A stretch of DNA of 64,000 nt from Streptomyces spinosisporus (GTDB lineage Bacteria; Actinomycetota; Actinomycetes; Streptomycetales; Streptomycetaceae). Shown here piece after piece: positions 41,200 through 49,534 of this stretch. How positions within the stretch are numbered: position 1 is the stretch's first letter; every line of letters begins with the position of its first letter. The stretch covers positions 1 to 64,000 of the forward strand of contig NZ_JALDAX010000001.1 in the NCBI RefSeq assembly GCF_022698145.1, in the 5' to 3' direction. The translations under genes were made by a program, and so were the position numbers. The notes under the pieces were generated by a model, which saw only the letters and a program-made list of their open reading frames with translations, did no database searches and was not told where the DNA came from.

Positions 41200-41760
41200 A
41201 TGCAGTCAAGCAACGGCCGGTCCCGCGATGACGGGGGTGGCGCCGATGGTGCGGCCGAGCACCGTGAGGATCACGTTCCGTCCCCTGCCGAGGCGTCCGG
41301 GAGCGTGAGGTACGACGACCCGTGGTACGACGCTCTCGCCTCCGGGTGGGGCGAGTCGGACGGCCCCCATGGGCAGGTTCCGGGACCCGGGAGCACTGCC
41401 GCGCGCAGGGAGAGCGGCGACGACGCCGCGGTCGATGTCTATCTGGAGGTGCAGCGGAGCGCCGCGTTCCGGGAAGTGCGCAGTACCTACCGCAGGTTCG
41501 TGGTGCCGGGGGTCGTCGTCTTCCTCGGGTGGTACGTGGGGTACGTCGTGACGGCCACCACCGCACCGGGGCTGATGGCGCGGCCCGTGGCGGGCGCCGT
41601 GAACGTGGCGATGCTCGCGGGGCTCGGGCAGTTCCTCACGACGTTCCTGTTCGCCTGGGCCTACGCCCGGCATGCGCGGCTGCGCAGGGACCGGGCCGCC
41701 CTCGAACTGCGCTGGGACACGCAGGAGTTGACGCGCGGGGTGCGGGGCGGTGTGTCGTGA
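41200..41760 (+). CDS. DUF485 membrane protein
   Basis: 186 aa. The N-terminal 85 residues are disordered and polar; the DUF485 domain follows (VYLEVQRSAAFREVRSTYRRFVVPGVVVFLGWYVGYVV ... VNVAMLAGLGQFLTTFLFAWAYARHA) with two transmembrane helices. DUF485 (YjcH-like) proteins are typically encoded just before ActP-type acetate symporters, as here, where the stop overlaps the symporter start (GTGA). ATG 41200 is chosen over TTG 41194. Confidence 0.87.
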   Translation: MQSSNGRSRDDGGGADGAAEHREDHVPSPAEASGSVRYDDPWYDALASGWGESDGPHGQVPGPGSTAARRESGDDAAVDVYLEVQRSAAFREVRSTYRRFVVPGVVVFLGWYVGYVVTATTAPGLMARPVAGAVNVAMLAGLGQFLTTFLFAWAYARHARLRRDRAALELRWDTQELTRGVRGGVS

Positions 41761-43349
41761 CGGATGATCATCAGACGCTGGCGCTGCTTCTGTTCAGCGC
41801 GTTCATCGCCGTCACGCTGGCGATCACGACATGGGCGAGCCGCAACCGGCATGGGTCCGCGGAGGAGTTCTATGCGGGCGGGCGCCTCTTCTCCCCGATG
41901 GAGAATGGTTTTGCCATCGCGGGCGACTACATGTCGGCGGCCTCCTTCCTGGGCGTCACGGGGCTCATCGCGCTGTTCGGGTACGACGGGCTGCTGTATG
42001 TGGTCGGCTTCCTCGTGGCCTGGCTGGTGGTGCTGTTCCTCGTCGCCGAACTGGTGCGCAACTGCGGGCGGTTCACGCTGGCGGACGTCGTGGCGGCGCG
42101 GATGAGCGAGCGGCCCGTGCGGATCGCGGCGGGAACTTCCTCGGTCACCGTGTCCGTTCTGTATCTGGTGGCGCAGATGGTGGGGGCGGGAAGCCTGGTC
42201 GCGCTGCTGCTCGGCGGGACGAGTCCGGCCGCGCGAGCCTGGACCGTCATCGGCGTCGGCGCGCTCATGGTGATCTATGTGTCGCTGGGCGGGATGCGGG
42301 CCACCACCTGGATCCAGATCGTCAAGGCGGTCCTGCTGCTGGCCGGCACGGTCGCGCTGACCGTGCTCGTCCTCGTGCGGTTCCACGGCGACTTCGACCG
42401 GCTGCTGCTGACGGCGGCCGGGCGCAGCGGCCACGGGGACGCGTTCCTCGCGCCGGGGCTGGCGTACGGCGGGGACTGGACCGCCCGCTTCGACTTCATC
42501 AGTCTCGGCCTGGCCCTGGTGCTGGGCACCGCGGGGCTGCCGCACATCCTGTCCCGCTTCTACACCGTGCCCACCGCCCGGGCCGCGCGGCGCTCGGCGC
42601 TCTGGTCGATCGGGCTCATCGGCGGCTTCTATCTGATGACGATCGTCCTCGGGTTCGGCGCTGCAGCGATCGTGGGACCGGAGGCGATCAGAGGGTCGAA
42701 CGCGGCAGGGAACACGGCGGTCCCGCTGCTCGCACTCGACCTGGGCGGCGGTGCGAACTCCACAGGTGGAACGATTCTTTTCGCCATTGTCGGCGCCGTC
42801 GCCTTCGCCACGATCCTCGCCGTGGTCGCCGGCATCACGCTCGCCTCCTCGGCGTCCGTGGCCCACGACCTGTATGCCTCCCTGCGGCGCGGTCGCGGGA
42901 AGCCGCGCAGCGAGGTGGCCGTGGCACGGGTCGCGTCCGTCGGTATCGGCGTGGTCGCGATCGGCCTCGGGCTGCTGGCCCGGGACCTCAACGTCGCCTT
43001 CCTGGTCGGCCTCGCCTTCGCGGTCGCCGCATCGGCGAACCTCCCGGTGCTGCTGTATTCGCTGTTCTGGCGCGGCTTCACCACCCGTGGCGCGGTGTGG
43101 GCCGTGTACGGCGGGCTGATCCCCGCACTGGTCCTCGTCGTCCTGTCGCCGGTGGTCTCGGGCAGCCCGGAATCGCTGTTCCCGGGCGTGGACTTCCAGT
43201 ACTTCCCGCTCCAGAACCCCGGTCTCGTGTCGATCCCGCTGGGCTTCCTCGCGGGCTGGCTGGGCACGGTCACCTCCGATGAGGTCCCCGACGAGGCCAA
43301 GCACGCGGAGACGGAGGTGCGGTCGCTGACGGGGGCGGGAGCCGCGTAG
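41757..43349 (+). CDS. Sodium:solute symporter (ActP/MctC-like monocarboxylate uptake)
   Basis: 530-aa SSS-family transporter with about 13 transmembrane segments. Family marks: ASRNRHGSAEEFYAGGRLFSPMENGFAIAGDYMSAASFLG near the N-terminus (Na+ site region), YVSLGGMRATTWIQIVKAVLLL, and GLPHILSRFYTVPTARAARRS. It resembles acetate/pyruvate (ActP/MctC) symporters, and pairing with DUF485 supports that. It is coupled by overlap to DUF485. The next gene is convergent 37 bp away. Confidence 0.92.
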   Translation: MTDDHQTLALLLFSAFIAVTLAITTWASRNRHGSAEEFYAGGRLFSPMENGFAIAGDYMSAASFLGVTGLIALFGYDGLLYVVGFLVAWLVVLFLVAELVRNCGRFTLADVVAARMSERPVRIAAGTSSVTVSVLYLVAQMVGAGSLVALLLGGTSPAARAWTVIGVGALMVIYVSLGGMRATTWIQIVKAVLLLAGTVALTVLVLVRFHGDFDRLLLTAAGRSGHGDAFLAPGLAYGGDWTARFDFISLGLALVLGTAGLPHILSRFYTVPTARAARRSALWSIGLIGGFYLMTIVLGFGAAAIVGPEAIRGSNAAGNTAVPLLALDLGGGANSTGGTILFAIVGAVAFATILAVVAGITLASSASVAHDLYASLRRGRGKPRSEVAVARVASVGIGVVAIGLGLLARDLNVAFLVGLAFAVAASANLPVLLYSLFWRGFTTRGAVWAVYGGLIPALVLVVLSPVVSGSPESLFPGVDFQYFPLQNPGLVSIPLGFLAGWLGTVTSDEVPDEAKHAETEVRSLTGAGAA

Positions 43350-43386
43350 AAGCGCCGCTTCACCGTCGTACGAGGAACTGGGGCGA

Positions 43387-44079
43387 CTAGGGCGCCACCC
43401 ACGAGTAGAGGTGCTCGGGTCTCCCTGTGTCGCCGTATTTCAGGGTGAGGCGGAGGCGGCCGGCTTGTTCGAGATTGCGCAGGTAGCGCTGGGCCGTGGA
43501 GCGGCTCAGGCCCGTCTCCGCCGCCACTTCGTGGGCCGAGAGCGGGTGGTCGGCCTGGTGCAGGACATGGCAGATGAGGTCGCTCGTCGGCTCCGAGTGG
43601 CCGCTGGGCAGACCCGGTGACGACGGCGTCGGAGCGGTGCGCAGCGCGCCGAAGATCCGGTCCACCTGGTCCTGGCCGGCGATGCCGCGGCCGCCGACCC
43701 GGTCGACGGTGCGGCGCAGGGCGGCGTAGGAGTCGAGGCGGGTGCGCAGCGCGGCGAAGGTGAACGGCTTGACCAGATAGTGCAGTGCGCCGAGGCGCAT
43801 GGCCGCCTGTACGGTCCCCACGTCGCTCGCCGCGGTGATCATGATGACGTCCGTGCCGTGGCCCTGTTCGCGCATGCGGTGGACGAGTTCGAGGCCCGTC
43901 TGGTCGGGCAGGTAGTGGTCGAGCAGCACCAGATCGATGCCCCCGCGCTGCACGCTGCTCAGCGCCTGGGCAGCGTTGTGCGCCCGGTCGGCCACCCGGA
44001 AGCCGGGAACCTTACCCACGTACTTGGCGTTGATCTCAGCGACGCGGAAGTCGTCGTCCACGACCAGGACGTCAATCAT
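43387..44079 (-). CDS. CitB/DcuR-type response regulator (no adjacent kinase)
   Basis: 230 aa. The receiver has MIDVLVVDDDFRVAEIN, the phospho-Asp in IDLVLLDHYLPDQTGLEL and Lys in YLVKPFTFAALR. The C-terminal winged helix reads HPLSAHEVAAETGLSRSTAQRYLRNLEQAGRLRLTLKYGDTGRPEHLYSW. It is a close paralogue of the regulator at 47.1-47.8 kb (shared MRLGALHYLVKPF, QRYLRNLE, YGDTGRPEH), but no kinase lies beside it. ATG 44079 has AGAGG upstream. It is divergent from the ABC importer, whose promoter region it may control. Confidence 0.92.
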   Translation of the reverse strand: MIDVLVVDDDFRVAEINAKYVGKVPGFRVADRAHNAAQALSSVQRGGIDLVLLDHYLPDQTGLELVHRMREQGHGTDVIMITAASDVGTVQAAMRLGALHYLVKPFTFAALRTRLDSYAALRRTVDRVGGRGIAGQDQVDRIFGALRTAPTPSSPGLPSGHSEPTSDLICHVLHQADHPLSAHEVAAETGLSRSTAQRYLRNLEQAGRLRLTLKYGDTGRPEHLYSWVAP

Positions 44080-44102
44080 CGGGCCTCTTTCTGTCAAGGC
44101 CT

Positions 44103-44117
44103 GGCGAAGGTTTCGCC
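44103..44117. promoter_or_regulatory. GGCGAA/TTCGCC dyad in divergent gap
   Basis: A 6-bp inverted repeat with a 3-base spacer lies between the response regulator and the ABC importer: a possible operator. Confidence 0.35.
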
Positions 44118-44142
44118 GGTGTTTCGGCTCCGCAGTTCTAGC

Positions 44143-44244
44143 GTGAGCAAAACGAGCACAACAGGCTGTTGCAAGCAAAAGAACGGCATGTGCCCACAAG
44201 GCTGCTGCTGTGGCCCGGCCCACATCTACCGTCCCCGGCCATGA
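44143..44244 (+). CDS. Cys-rich small leader ORF coupled to the ABC importer
   Basis: A 33-codon frame from GTG 44143, or 18 codons from ATG 44188 (MCPQGCCCGPAHIYRPRP), ends in TGA 44242-44244. That stop overlaps the ATG of the ABC ATPase (ATGA). The longer form contains CC, C and CCC; the shorter C and CCC. The position, extreme Cys content and stop-start overlap resemble polycysteine leader peptides that act as cysteine-responsive attenuators in mycobacteria. No good ribosome site precedes the ATPase itself, which fits translational coupling. Whether it is translated is unproven. Confidence 0.5.
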   Translation: MSKTSTTGCCKQKNGMCPQGCCCGPAHIYRPRP

Positions 44245-45056
44245 GCGCAGACACAAGCCCCGCCATCCAGCTACGGGGCGCGAGCAAGATCTTCAAGACC
44301 CCGTCCGGGGGTCTGCACACGGCCGTCAAGGAGCTGGACCTCACGGTCGGGCGCGGCGAGTTCGTGGCGGTCGTCGGGCCCACGGGCTGTGGGAAGTCGA
44401 CGACGTTGACGCTGGTCAGCGGGTTGGAGGAGCCCACCGAGGGCGACGTCCTGGTCGCCGGGGAGCCGGTCAACGGCGTGGGCGACAAGGTCGGATTCGT
44501 CTTCCAGCAGGACGCCACCTTCCCCTGGCGGACGGTTCTGTCCAATGTCATGGCGGGCCCGCGTTTTCGCGGTGTGCCCAAGGCGGAGGCCAAGGAGAAG
44601 GCGCGCGAGTGGCTCGCCCGGGTCGGGCTCTCGGCCTTCGAGGATCGCTACCCGCACCAGCTCTCCGGCGGCCAGCGCAAGCGCGTGGCGCTCGCCGCGA
44701 CCTTCGTCAACGACCCCGAGATCCTGTTGATGGACGAGCCCTTCTCGGCCCTCGACGTGCAGACCAGGGCGCTGATGTCGGACGAGCTGCTGGAGCTGTG
44801 GGCGGGCACGGGTGCCTCCGTCGTGTTCGTCACCCACGACCTGGAGGAGTCGATCGCGCTGGCCGACAAGGTCGTCGTGATGACCGCCGGTCCCGCCACC
44901 GTCAAGCACGTCTTCGACATCGACCTGCCGCGGCCGCGCAAGGTCGAGTCCGTGCGTCTCGAACCGCGCTTCATCGAGATCTACCGCGAGATCTGGGAGT
45001 CCCTGGGCGAAGAGGTCCGGATCACCCGCGAGAGGGGTGCCGTCAATGTCGCCTGA
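44241..45056 (+). CDS. ABC transporter ATP-binding protein (SsuB/TauB type)
   Basis: 271-aa ATPase of nitrate/sulfonate/taurine-type importers. Walker A GPTGCGKST, Q-loop FVFQQDATFPW, signature LSGGQRKRVALAA, Walker B ILLMDEPFSALD and H-loop VTHDLEES are all intact. ATG 44241 overlaps the stop of the Cys-rich small ORF. It is followed by permease (11-base overlap) and lipoprotein genes, giving a complete importer. Confidence 0.94.
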   Translation: MSADTSPAIQLRGASKIFKTPSGGLHTAVKELDLTVGRGEFVAVVGPTGCGKSTTLTLVSGLEEPTEGDVLVAGEPVNGVGDKVGFVFQQDATFPWRTVLSNVMAGPRFRGVPKAEAKEKAREWLARVGLSAFEDRYPHQLSGGQRKRVALAATFVNDPEILLMDEPFSALDVQTRALMSDELLELWAGTGASVVFVTHDLEESIALADKVVVMTAGPATVKHVFDIDLPRPRKVESVRLEPRFIEIYREIWESLGEEVRITRERGAVNVA

Positions 45057-45909
45057 GGTGCTCAGTACGCCGGTCGTCGACACGGCCAAGGCGCCGGACC
45101 GCTCCCAGTCACGCGCGCGTGCCGCCCGTAGACGAAGAATCGGCATCACGGTGGCCCGGCTGCTGCTCCTGGTCGCGGTCCTCGGCCTGTGGGAGGTGCT
45201 CTCCCGCACCAAGGCCATCGATCCGTTCAACTTCTCGATGCCGTCGAAGATCTGGGACCAGATCTGGACCTGGGTGACGCACGGAACCGCCATCGGATCC
45301 CTGGGCGAGCAGATCTGGTACACGCTCTACGAGGCGCTGCTCGGCTGGGTCTTCGGTGTGATCGCCGGTGTCGTGGCCGGTATCGTCCTCGGCCGGATCA
45401 CCTTTCTCGCCGATGTCCTTGGTCCATACATCAAGGTGCTCAACTCGATCCCCAGGATCGTCCTGGCCCCGATCTTCGTGATCTGGTTCGGGCTCGGCCC
45501 GGCCTCGAAGGTCGCGTCGGCCGTCGTCCTGGTCTTCTTCCCCGTCTTCTTCAACGCCTTCCAGGGCGCCCGCGAGGTCGACCGCAACCTGGTCGCCAAC
45601 GCCCGGATCCTCGGGGCCAGCGACCGGCGGGTGACGCTCCAGGTGGTCATCCCCTCCGCAACCTCCTGGATCTTCACCAGCCTCCATGTCAGCTTCGGCT
45701 TCGCCCTCATCGGCGCCATCGTCGGCGAGTACATCGGCGCCACCAAGGGCGTCGGCCTGCTCATCGCGCAGTCACAGGGCACCTTCAACACAGCCGGCGT
45801 CTACGCGGCGATGGTCATCCTCGCCGTCGTGGCCCTCGCCGCAGAGGGGCTGCTGACCTTCGCCGAGCGCCGCATCTTCCGCTGGAAGCCGGCCGGTTCC
45901 GAAAGCTGA
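45046..45909 (+). CDS. ABC transporter permease (SsuC/TauC type)
   Basis: 287-aa permease with about six transmembrane helices (ITVARLLLLVAVLGLWEVL, WYTLYEALLGWVFGVIAGVVAGIVLG, VASAVVLVFFPVFFNAF, VSFGFALIGAIVGEYIG, VYAAMVILAVVALAAEGLL). It has the EAA-type cytoplasmic loop ARILGASDRRVTLQVVIPSATSWIFTSL that contacts the ATPase. GAGAGGGG lies about eight bases before ATG 45046, inside the upstream gene. Confidence 0.93.
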   Translation: MSPEVLSTPVVDTAKAPDRSQSRARAARRRRIGITVARLLLLVAVLGLWEVLSRTKAIDPFNFSMPSKIWDQIWTWVTHGTAIGSLGEQIWYTLYEALLGWVFGVIAGVVAGIVLGRITFLADVLGPYIKVLNSIPRIVLAPIFVIWFGLGPASKVASAVVLVFFPVFFNAFQGAREVDRNLVANARILGASDRRVTLQVVIPSATSWIFTSLHVSFGFALIGAIVGEYIGATKGVGLLIAQSQGTFNTAGVYAAMVILAVVALAAEGLLTFAERRIFRWKPAGSES

Positions 45910-45969
45910 ACTCCCCCAGGTCCCCCCTCACTTCTCCCCGCACCGCCCTCTCACAAGGACGTGAACGTC

Positions 45970-47031
45970 ATGCGCAAGTCCGTCAGATACAGCACTCTGG
46001 CCGCCGCCGGTCTGCTCGCCGTCTCCTCCCTCACCGCCTGCGCCAACGACGCGGCGAGCACCGCCTCCAGCGGCTCGGGGAACAAGGGGGACGGCAAGGG
46101 GACCAAGGTCAAGATCATGGTGGGTGGCCTGGACAAGGTCATCTACATGCCCGCGATGCTCACGCAGCGGCTCGGCTACTTCGACGCGGAGGGCCTCGAC
46201 GTCGAGATGCTGAGCGAGCCGGCCGGTGTGCAGGCCGAGACCGCTCTCGTCTCCGGGCAGGTCCAGGGGGCCGTCGGCTTCTACGACCACACGCTCGACC
46301 TGCAGACCAAGGGCAAGGCCGTGGAGTCGGTCGTGCAGTTCTCGCAGGCGCCCGGCGAGGTGGAGATCGTCTCCAAGAAGGCGGCGGGCGACATCAAGTC
46401 GCCCAAGGACTTCAAGGGCAAGAAGCTCGGCATCACCGGTCTCGGGTCCTCGACCGACTTCCTCACCAAGTACCTCGCCGTCAAGAACGGCGTGAACGTC
46501 AACGAGTTCTCCCCGGTCGCCGTCGGAGCGGGGCCGACGTTCATCTCGGCGCTGCAGAAGGGCTCCATCGACGCCGGAATGACGACCGACCCGACCGTCG
46601 CCACGATCCTGGACAAGAAGGAGGGCAAGGTCCTGCTCGACATGCGGACCCCTGAGGGGTCCCAGCAGGCGCTCGGCGGCCCGTACCCGTCGTCAAGCCT
46701 GTACATGCAGACGGACTGGGTCAACGGTCACAAGGACACCGTCCAGAAGCTGGTCAATGCATTCGTCAAGACGCTCAAGTGGATGTCCACCCACAGCGCC
46801 TCGCAGATCGCCGACAAGATGCCCGCCGACTACTCCCAGGGCAACAAGCTCCTCTACGCCGCCTCCATCGAGAGCACGCTGCCGATGTTCACGGACGACG
46901 GCGTGATGCCCAAGAACGGCCCCGAGACCGTCGAGAAGGTGCTCAAGGCGTTCAACCCCAACATCAAGAACGCCAAGGTGGACCTGAGCAAGACGTTCAC
47001 TACGGAGTTCGTGGAGAAGGCCAAGGGCTGA
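45970..47031 (+). CDS. ABC substrate-binding lipoprotein (NMT1/SsuA type)
   Basis: 353 aa. The lipoprotein signal peptide MRKSVRYSTLAAAGLLAVSS with lipobox LTAC places it on the outer face of the membrane. The NMT1/SsuA fold follows (VKIMVGGLDKVIYMPAMLTQRLGYFDAEGLDVEM..., KDFKGKKLGITGLGSSTDFLTKYL). Related proteins bind sulfonates, taurine, nitrate or the thiamine pyrimidine precursor; sequence alone does not decide. AAGGA precedes ATG 45970. Confidence 0.92.
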   Translation: MRKSVRYSTLAAAGLLAVSSLTACANDAASTASSGSGNKGDGKGTKVKIMVGGLDKVIYMPAMLTQRLGYFDAEGLDVEMLSEPAGVQAETALVSGQVQGAVGFYDHTLDLQTKGKAVESVVQFSQAPGEVEIVSKKAAGDIKSPKDFKGKKLGITGLGSSTDFLTKYLAVKNGVNVNEFSPVAVGAGPTFISALQKGSIDAGMTTDPTVATILDKKEGKVLLDMRTPEGSQQALGGPYPSSSLYMQTDWVNGHKDTVQKLVNAFVKTLKWMSTHSASQIADKMPADYSQGNKLLYAASIESTLPMFTDDGVMPKNGPETVEKVLKAFNPNIKNAKVDLSKTFTTEFVEKAKG

Positions 47032-47085
47032 ATCCGTATGCATTTGGGGGTACGGCCCCTTCCCCCGCCCCCACGGGCCGTGCCC

Positions 47086-47766
47086 TCAGGCGCGGGTCGC
47101 CCACACGTAACGGTGTTCAGGGCGGCCCGCGTCGCCGTATTTCAGGGTGAGTCGGGCCCGGCCCGTGCGCTCCAGGAGCTTCAGATAGCGCTGGGCGGTC
47201 TGGCGGCTCACCCCGGTCCGCTCGGCGATCTCCTGGGCCGACAACGGGCCCTCGGCGTTGATCAGGGACCGGCGTACCAGCTCCGCGGTGGTGGGGGAGT
47301 GACCTTTGGGCAGCCCCGGGTCCGAGGAGGCGGACAGGGCGCCGAAGATGCGGTCCACCTCCGCCTGTTCCGCCTCGCCGCCGCCGTCGAGCGTGCGCCG
47401 TAGCTTCGCGTACGCCTCCAGCTTGGCGCGCAGGCCCGCGAAGGCGAACGGCTTGACCAGGTACTGCAACGCGCCGTGCCGCATCGCGGCCTGCACGGTC
47501 GCCACGTCCCGGGCCGCCGTCACCATGATCACATCGGTCTGGTGGCCGCGGCGGCGCATCTCCCGGACCACCGCCAGGCCCGTCTCGTCCGGCAGATAGT
47601 GATCCATCAGGACCAGGTCGAGATGGGGCAGCGACTCCAGCTGGCGCAGTGCCTCGGTGGCGCTGTGCGCCTCGCCGGCGACGTGGAAGCCCTCCACCTT
47701 CTCGACATAGGCGGCGTTGACGGCCGCGACCCTGGTGTCGTCGTCCACGACCAGGACCTCGATCAT
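47086..47766 (-). CDS. CitB/DcuR-type response regulator with cognate kinase
   Basis: 226 aa. The receiver has MIEVLVVDDDTRVAAVNAAYVEKVEGFHVA, phospho-Asp in LDLVLMDHYLPDETGL and Lys in YLVKPFAFAGLR. The winged helix reads GPLSAQEIAERTGVSRQTAQRYLKLLERTGRARLTLKYGDAGRPEHRYVW. ATG 47766 overlaps the kinase stop (ATGA), so the pair is translated together. It is convergent with the ABC importer and paralogous to the regulator at 43.4 kb. Confidence 0.95.
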   Translation of the reverse strand: MIEVLVVDDDTRVAAVNAAYVEKVEGFHVAGEAHSATEALRQLESLPHLDLVLMDHYLPDETGLAVVREMRRRGHQTDVIMVTAARDVATVQAAMRHGALQYLVKPFAFAGLRAKLEAYAKLRRTLDGGGEAEQAEVDRIFGALSASSDPGLPKGHSPTTAELVRRSLINAEGPLSAQEIAERTGVSRQTAQRYLKLLERTGRARLTLKYGDAGRPEHRYVWATRA

Positions 47767-49433
47767 CGCGACTCCTCCTCGGCGGACGTCTCCACGGGTG
47801 CGGTCAGGGCGGGCTCCGGTTCCGGCTCGGTCAGCGCCTCCGGCAGGACGACGGTGAACTCCGCGCCGCCGCCGTGCGCCTCGCCCACCGAAGCGGTGCC
47901 GCCCTGCCGTTCGGCGAGCCGTCGCACCAGCGAGAGCCCGATGCCCCGCTTGCGGTGGGCCGGCTGCTTCTTGGTGGACCATCCGTCGGCGAAGACCAAC
48001 TCGCGCTGCTCGGCGGGGATCCCGGGCCCCGTGTCGCGCACTCTGAGTACGGCCGTACGTCCTTCCGCGCGCAACTCGATCTCCACGCGCGCGTGGAGGG
48101 TGCCGGCGACCGCGTCGAGCGCGTTGTCCACCAGGTTCCCGACGATCGTCACGAGCCCGCGGGGATCGATCAGCCGGTTCGGGAGCTGTGTCCGGTCCGA
48201 GACCCACAGGGCGACGCCGCGCTCCGCCGCGACCGTCGCCTTGCCGACCAGCAGCGCGGCGAGCAGCGGATCCTGGATCTTCTCCGTGACCTGCTCCGCG
48301 GTGGCACGGTGGTCGCCGACCACCTCACCGACGAAGTCCACGGCGTCGTCGTACATCTCCAGTTCGAGCAACCCGAGGAGCGTGTGCATGCGGTTGGCGT
48401 GCTCGTGGTCCTGGGCGCGCAGGGCGTCGATCAGACCGCGCGTGGAGTCGAGTTCGCGGCCCAGCTGCTCCAGCTCGGTGCGGTCGCGCAGGGTGGCGAC
48501 CGCACCGCCGTCGTCGGTGGGCATGCGGTTGGCGATCAGGACCCGCTGGCCGCGGACCGTGAGCAGGTCGGTGCCCGTCACCCGGCCGCCCAGGATGTCG
48601 GCCGTCCGCCCCTCGCCGAGCGCTTCCTCGGGAGACCGGCCGACGGCCTCGTCGTCGATGCTCAGCAGGCGGTGCGCCTCGTCGTTGAGGAGGCGGATAC
48701 GGCCGGAGCGGTCCAGCGCGACGACACCCTCGCGGATGCCGTGCAGCATCGCCTCGCGCTCCGCGAGCAGCGCCGAGATGTCCGAGAAGGCCAGGTCGCG
48801 GGTCTGCCGCTGGACCCGTCGCGAGATCAGCCAGGCGGCCAGCGCACCGACCGCCAGGGCGCCGCCGGCGTAGGCGAGCAGCTCGGGGATCGCGCCGATG
48901 AGCTCGGCCCGCACGCTGTCGTACTTGATCCCGACCGACACCACGCCGATGATCCTGCCGTCGGAGTCCCTGAGGGGCACCTTGCCGCGCGCCGAGCGGC
49001 CGAGGGTGCCCTTGTCTATCTCCATGACCTGCTTGCCGGCCAGGGCGTCGCTGGGGTCCGTGGACACGATGTGCCCGACCTCCGACGTGGTCGGGTGCGA
49101 CCAGCGCACCCAGTTGCGGTCCAGCACCACGATGTACTCGGCGCGCGTGGCCCGCCGGATCCGCTCGGCCTCCTTCTGCACCGGGCCGGTCTTCGTCGGC
49201 GGGGTGGTGAGCAGGCCCTCGGCGATCTGCGGGTCCGCGGCCGTGGTCTCGGCGATGGCCAGGGCGCGGCGCATCGCCTCCTGGTCCAGCTGCTTGCTCA
49301 GCGGGGCGAGGAACAGTCCCGTCGCGAGCACGGCGACCCCGGCGGCGATCACCACCTGCATCAGCAGTACCTGCGAGAACACCCGCTTCGGCAGACCGAG
49401 GCGCCGACGGCGTGCGGGGGGAGTGGGGCTCAT
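47763..49433 (-). CDS. CitA/DcuS-type sensor histidine kinase
   Basis: 556 aa. One N-terminal transmembrane helix (VFSQVLLMQVVIAAGVAVLATGLFL), an extracytoplasmic CitA/PAS-like sensor (residues about 40-175: ADPQIAEGLL...YIVVLDRNWVRWSHPTTSEVGHIVS), a second helix (LLAYAGGALAVGALAAWLISRR), a cytoplasmic PAS, phospho-His in LRAQDHEHANRMHTLLGLLELE, and a HATPase (NLVDNALDAVAG, DTGPGIP, GIGLSLVRRL). The family senses di- and tricarboxylates; the ligand here is unknown. ATG 49433 is preferred over TTG 49439. Confidence 0.94.
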   Translation of the reverse strand: MSPTPPARRRRLGLPKRVFSQVLLMQVVIAAGVAVLATGLFLAPLSKQLDQEAMRRALAIAETTAADPQIAEGLLTTPPTKTGPVQKEAERIRRATRAEYIVVLDRNWVRWSHPTTSEVGHIVSTDPSDALAGKQVMEIDKGTLGRSARGKVPLRDSDGRIIGVVSVGIKYDSVRAELIGAIPELLAYAGGALAVGALAAWLISRRVQRQTRDLAFSDISALLAEREAMLHGIREGVVALDRSGRIRLLNDEAHRLLSIDDEAVGRSPEEALGEGRTADILGGRVTGTDLLTVRGQRVLIANRMPTDDGGAVATLRDRTELEQLGRELDSTRGLIDALRAQDHEHANRMHTLLGLLELEMYDDAVDFVGEVVGDHRATAEQVTEKIQDPLLAALLVGKATVAAERGVALWVSDRTQLPNRLIDPRGLVTIVGNLVDNALDAVAGTLHARVEIELRAEGRTAVLRVRDTGPGIPAEQRELVFADGWSTKKQPAHRKRGIGLSLVRRLAERQGGTASVGEAHGGGAEFTVVLPEALTEPEPEPALTAPVETSAEEESR

Positions 49434-49490
49434 ACCCAAGACGGTACGTGGACGTGCCGGAACCGCCGTAGGGGGTGTGGCATGGATCTC

Positions 49491-49526
49491 TTGATCAATG
49501 CTGAGCCGTGCAGGTCAAGCCTTGAT
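49491..49526. promoter_or_regulatory. TTGATCAA / TTGAT sites upstream of the kinase
   Basis: TTGATCAA at 49491-49498 and TTGAT at 49522-49526 are A/T-rich for this genome and share the half-site of the palindrome between the citrate synthases. Confidence 0.35.
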
Positions 49527-49534
49527 CGACCGCG

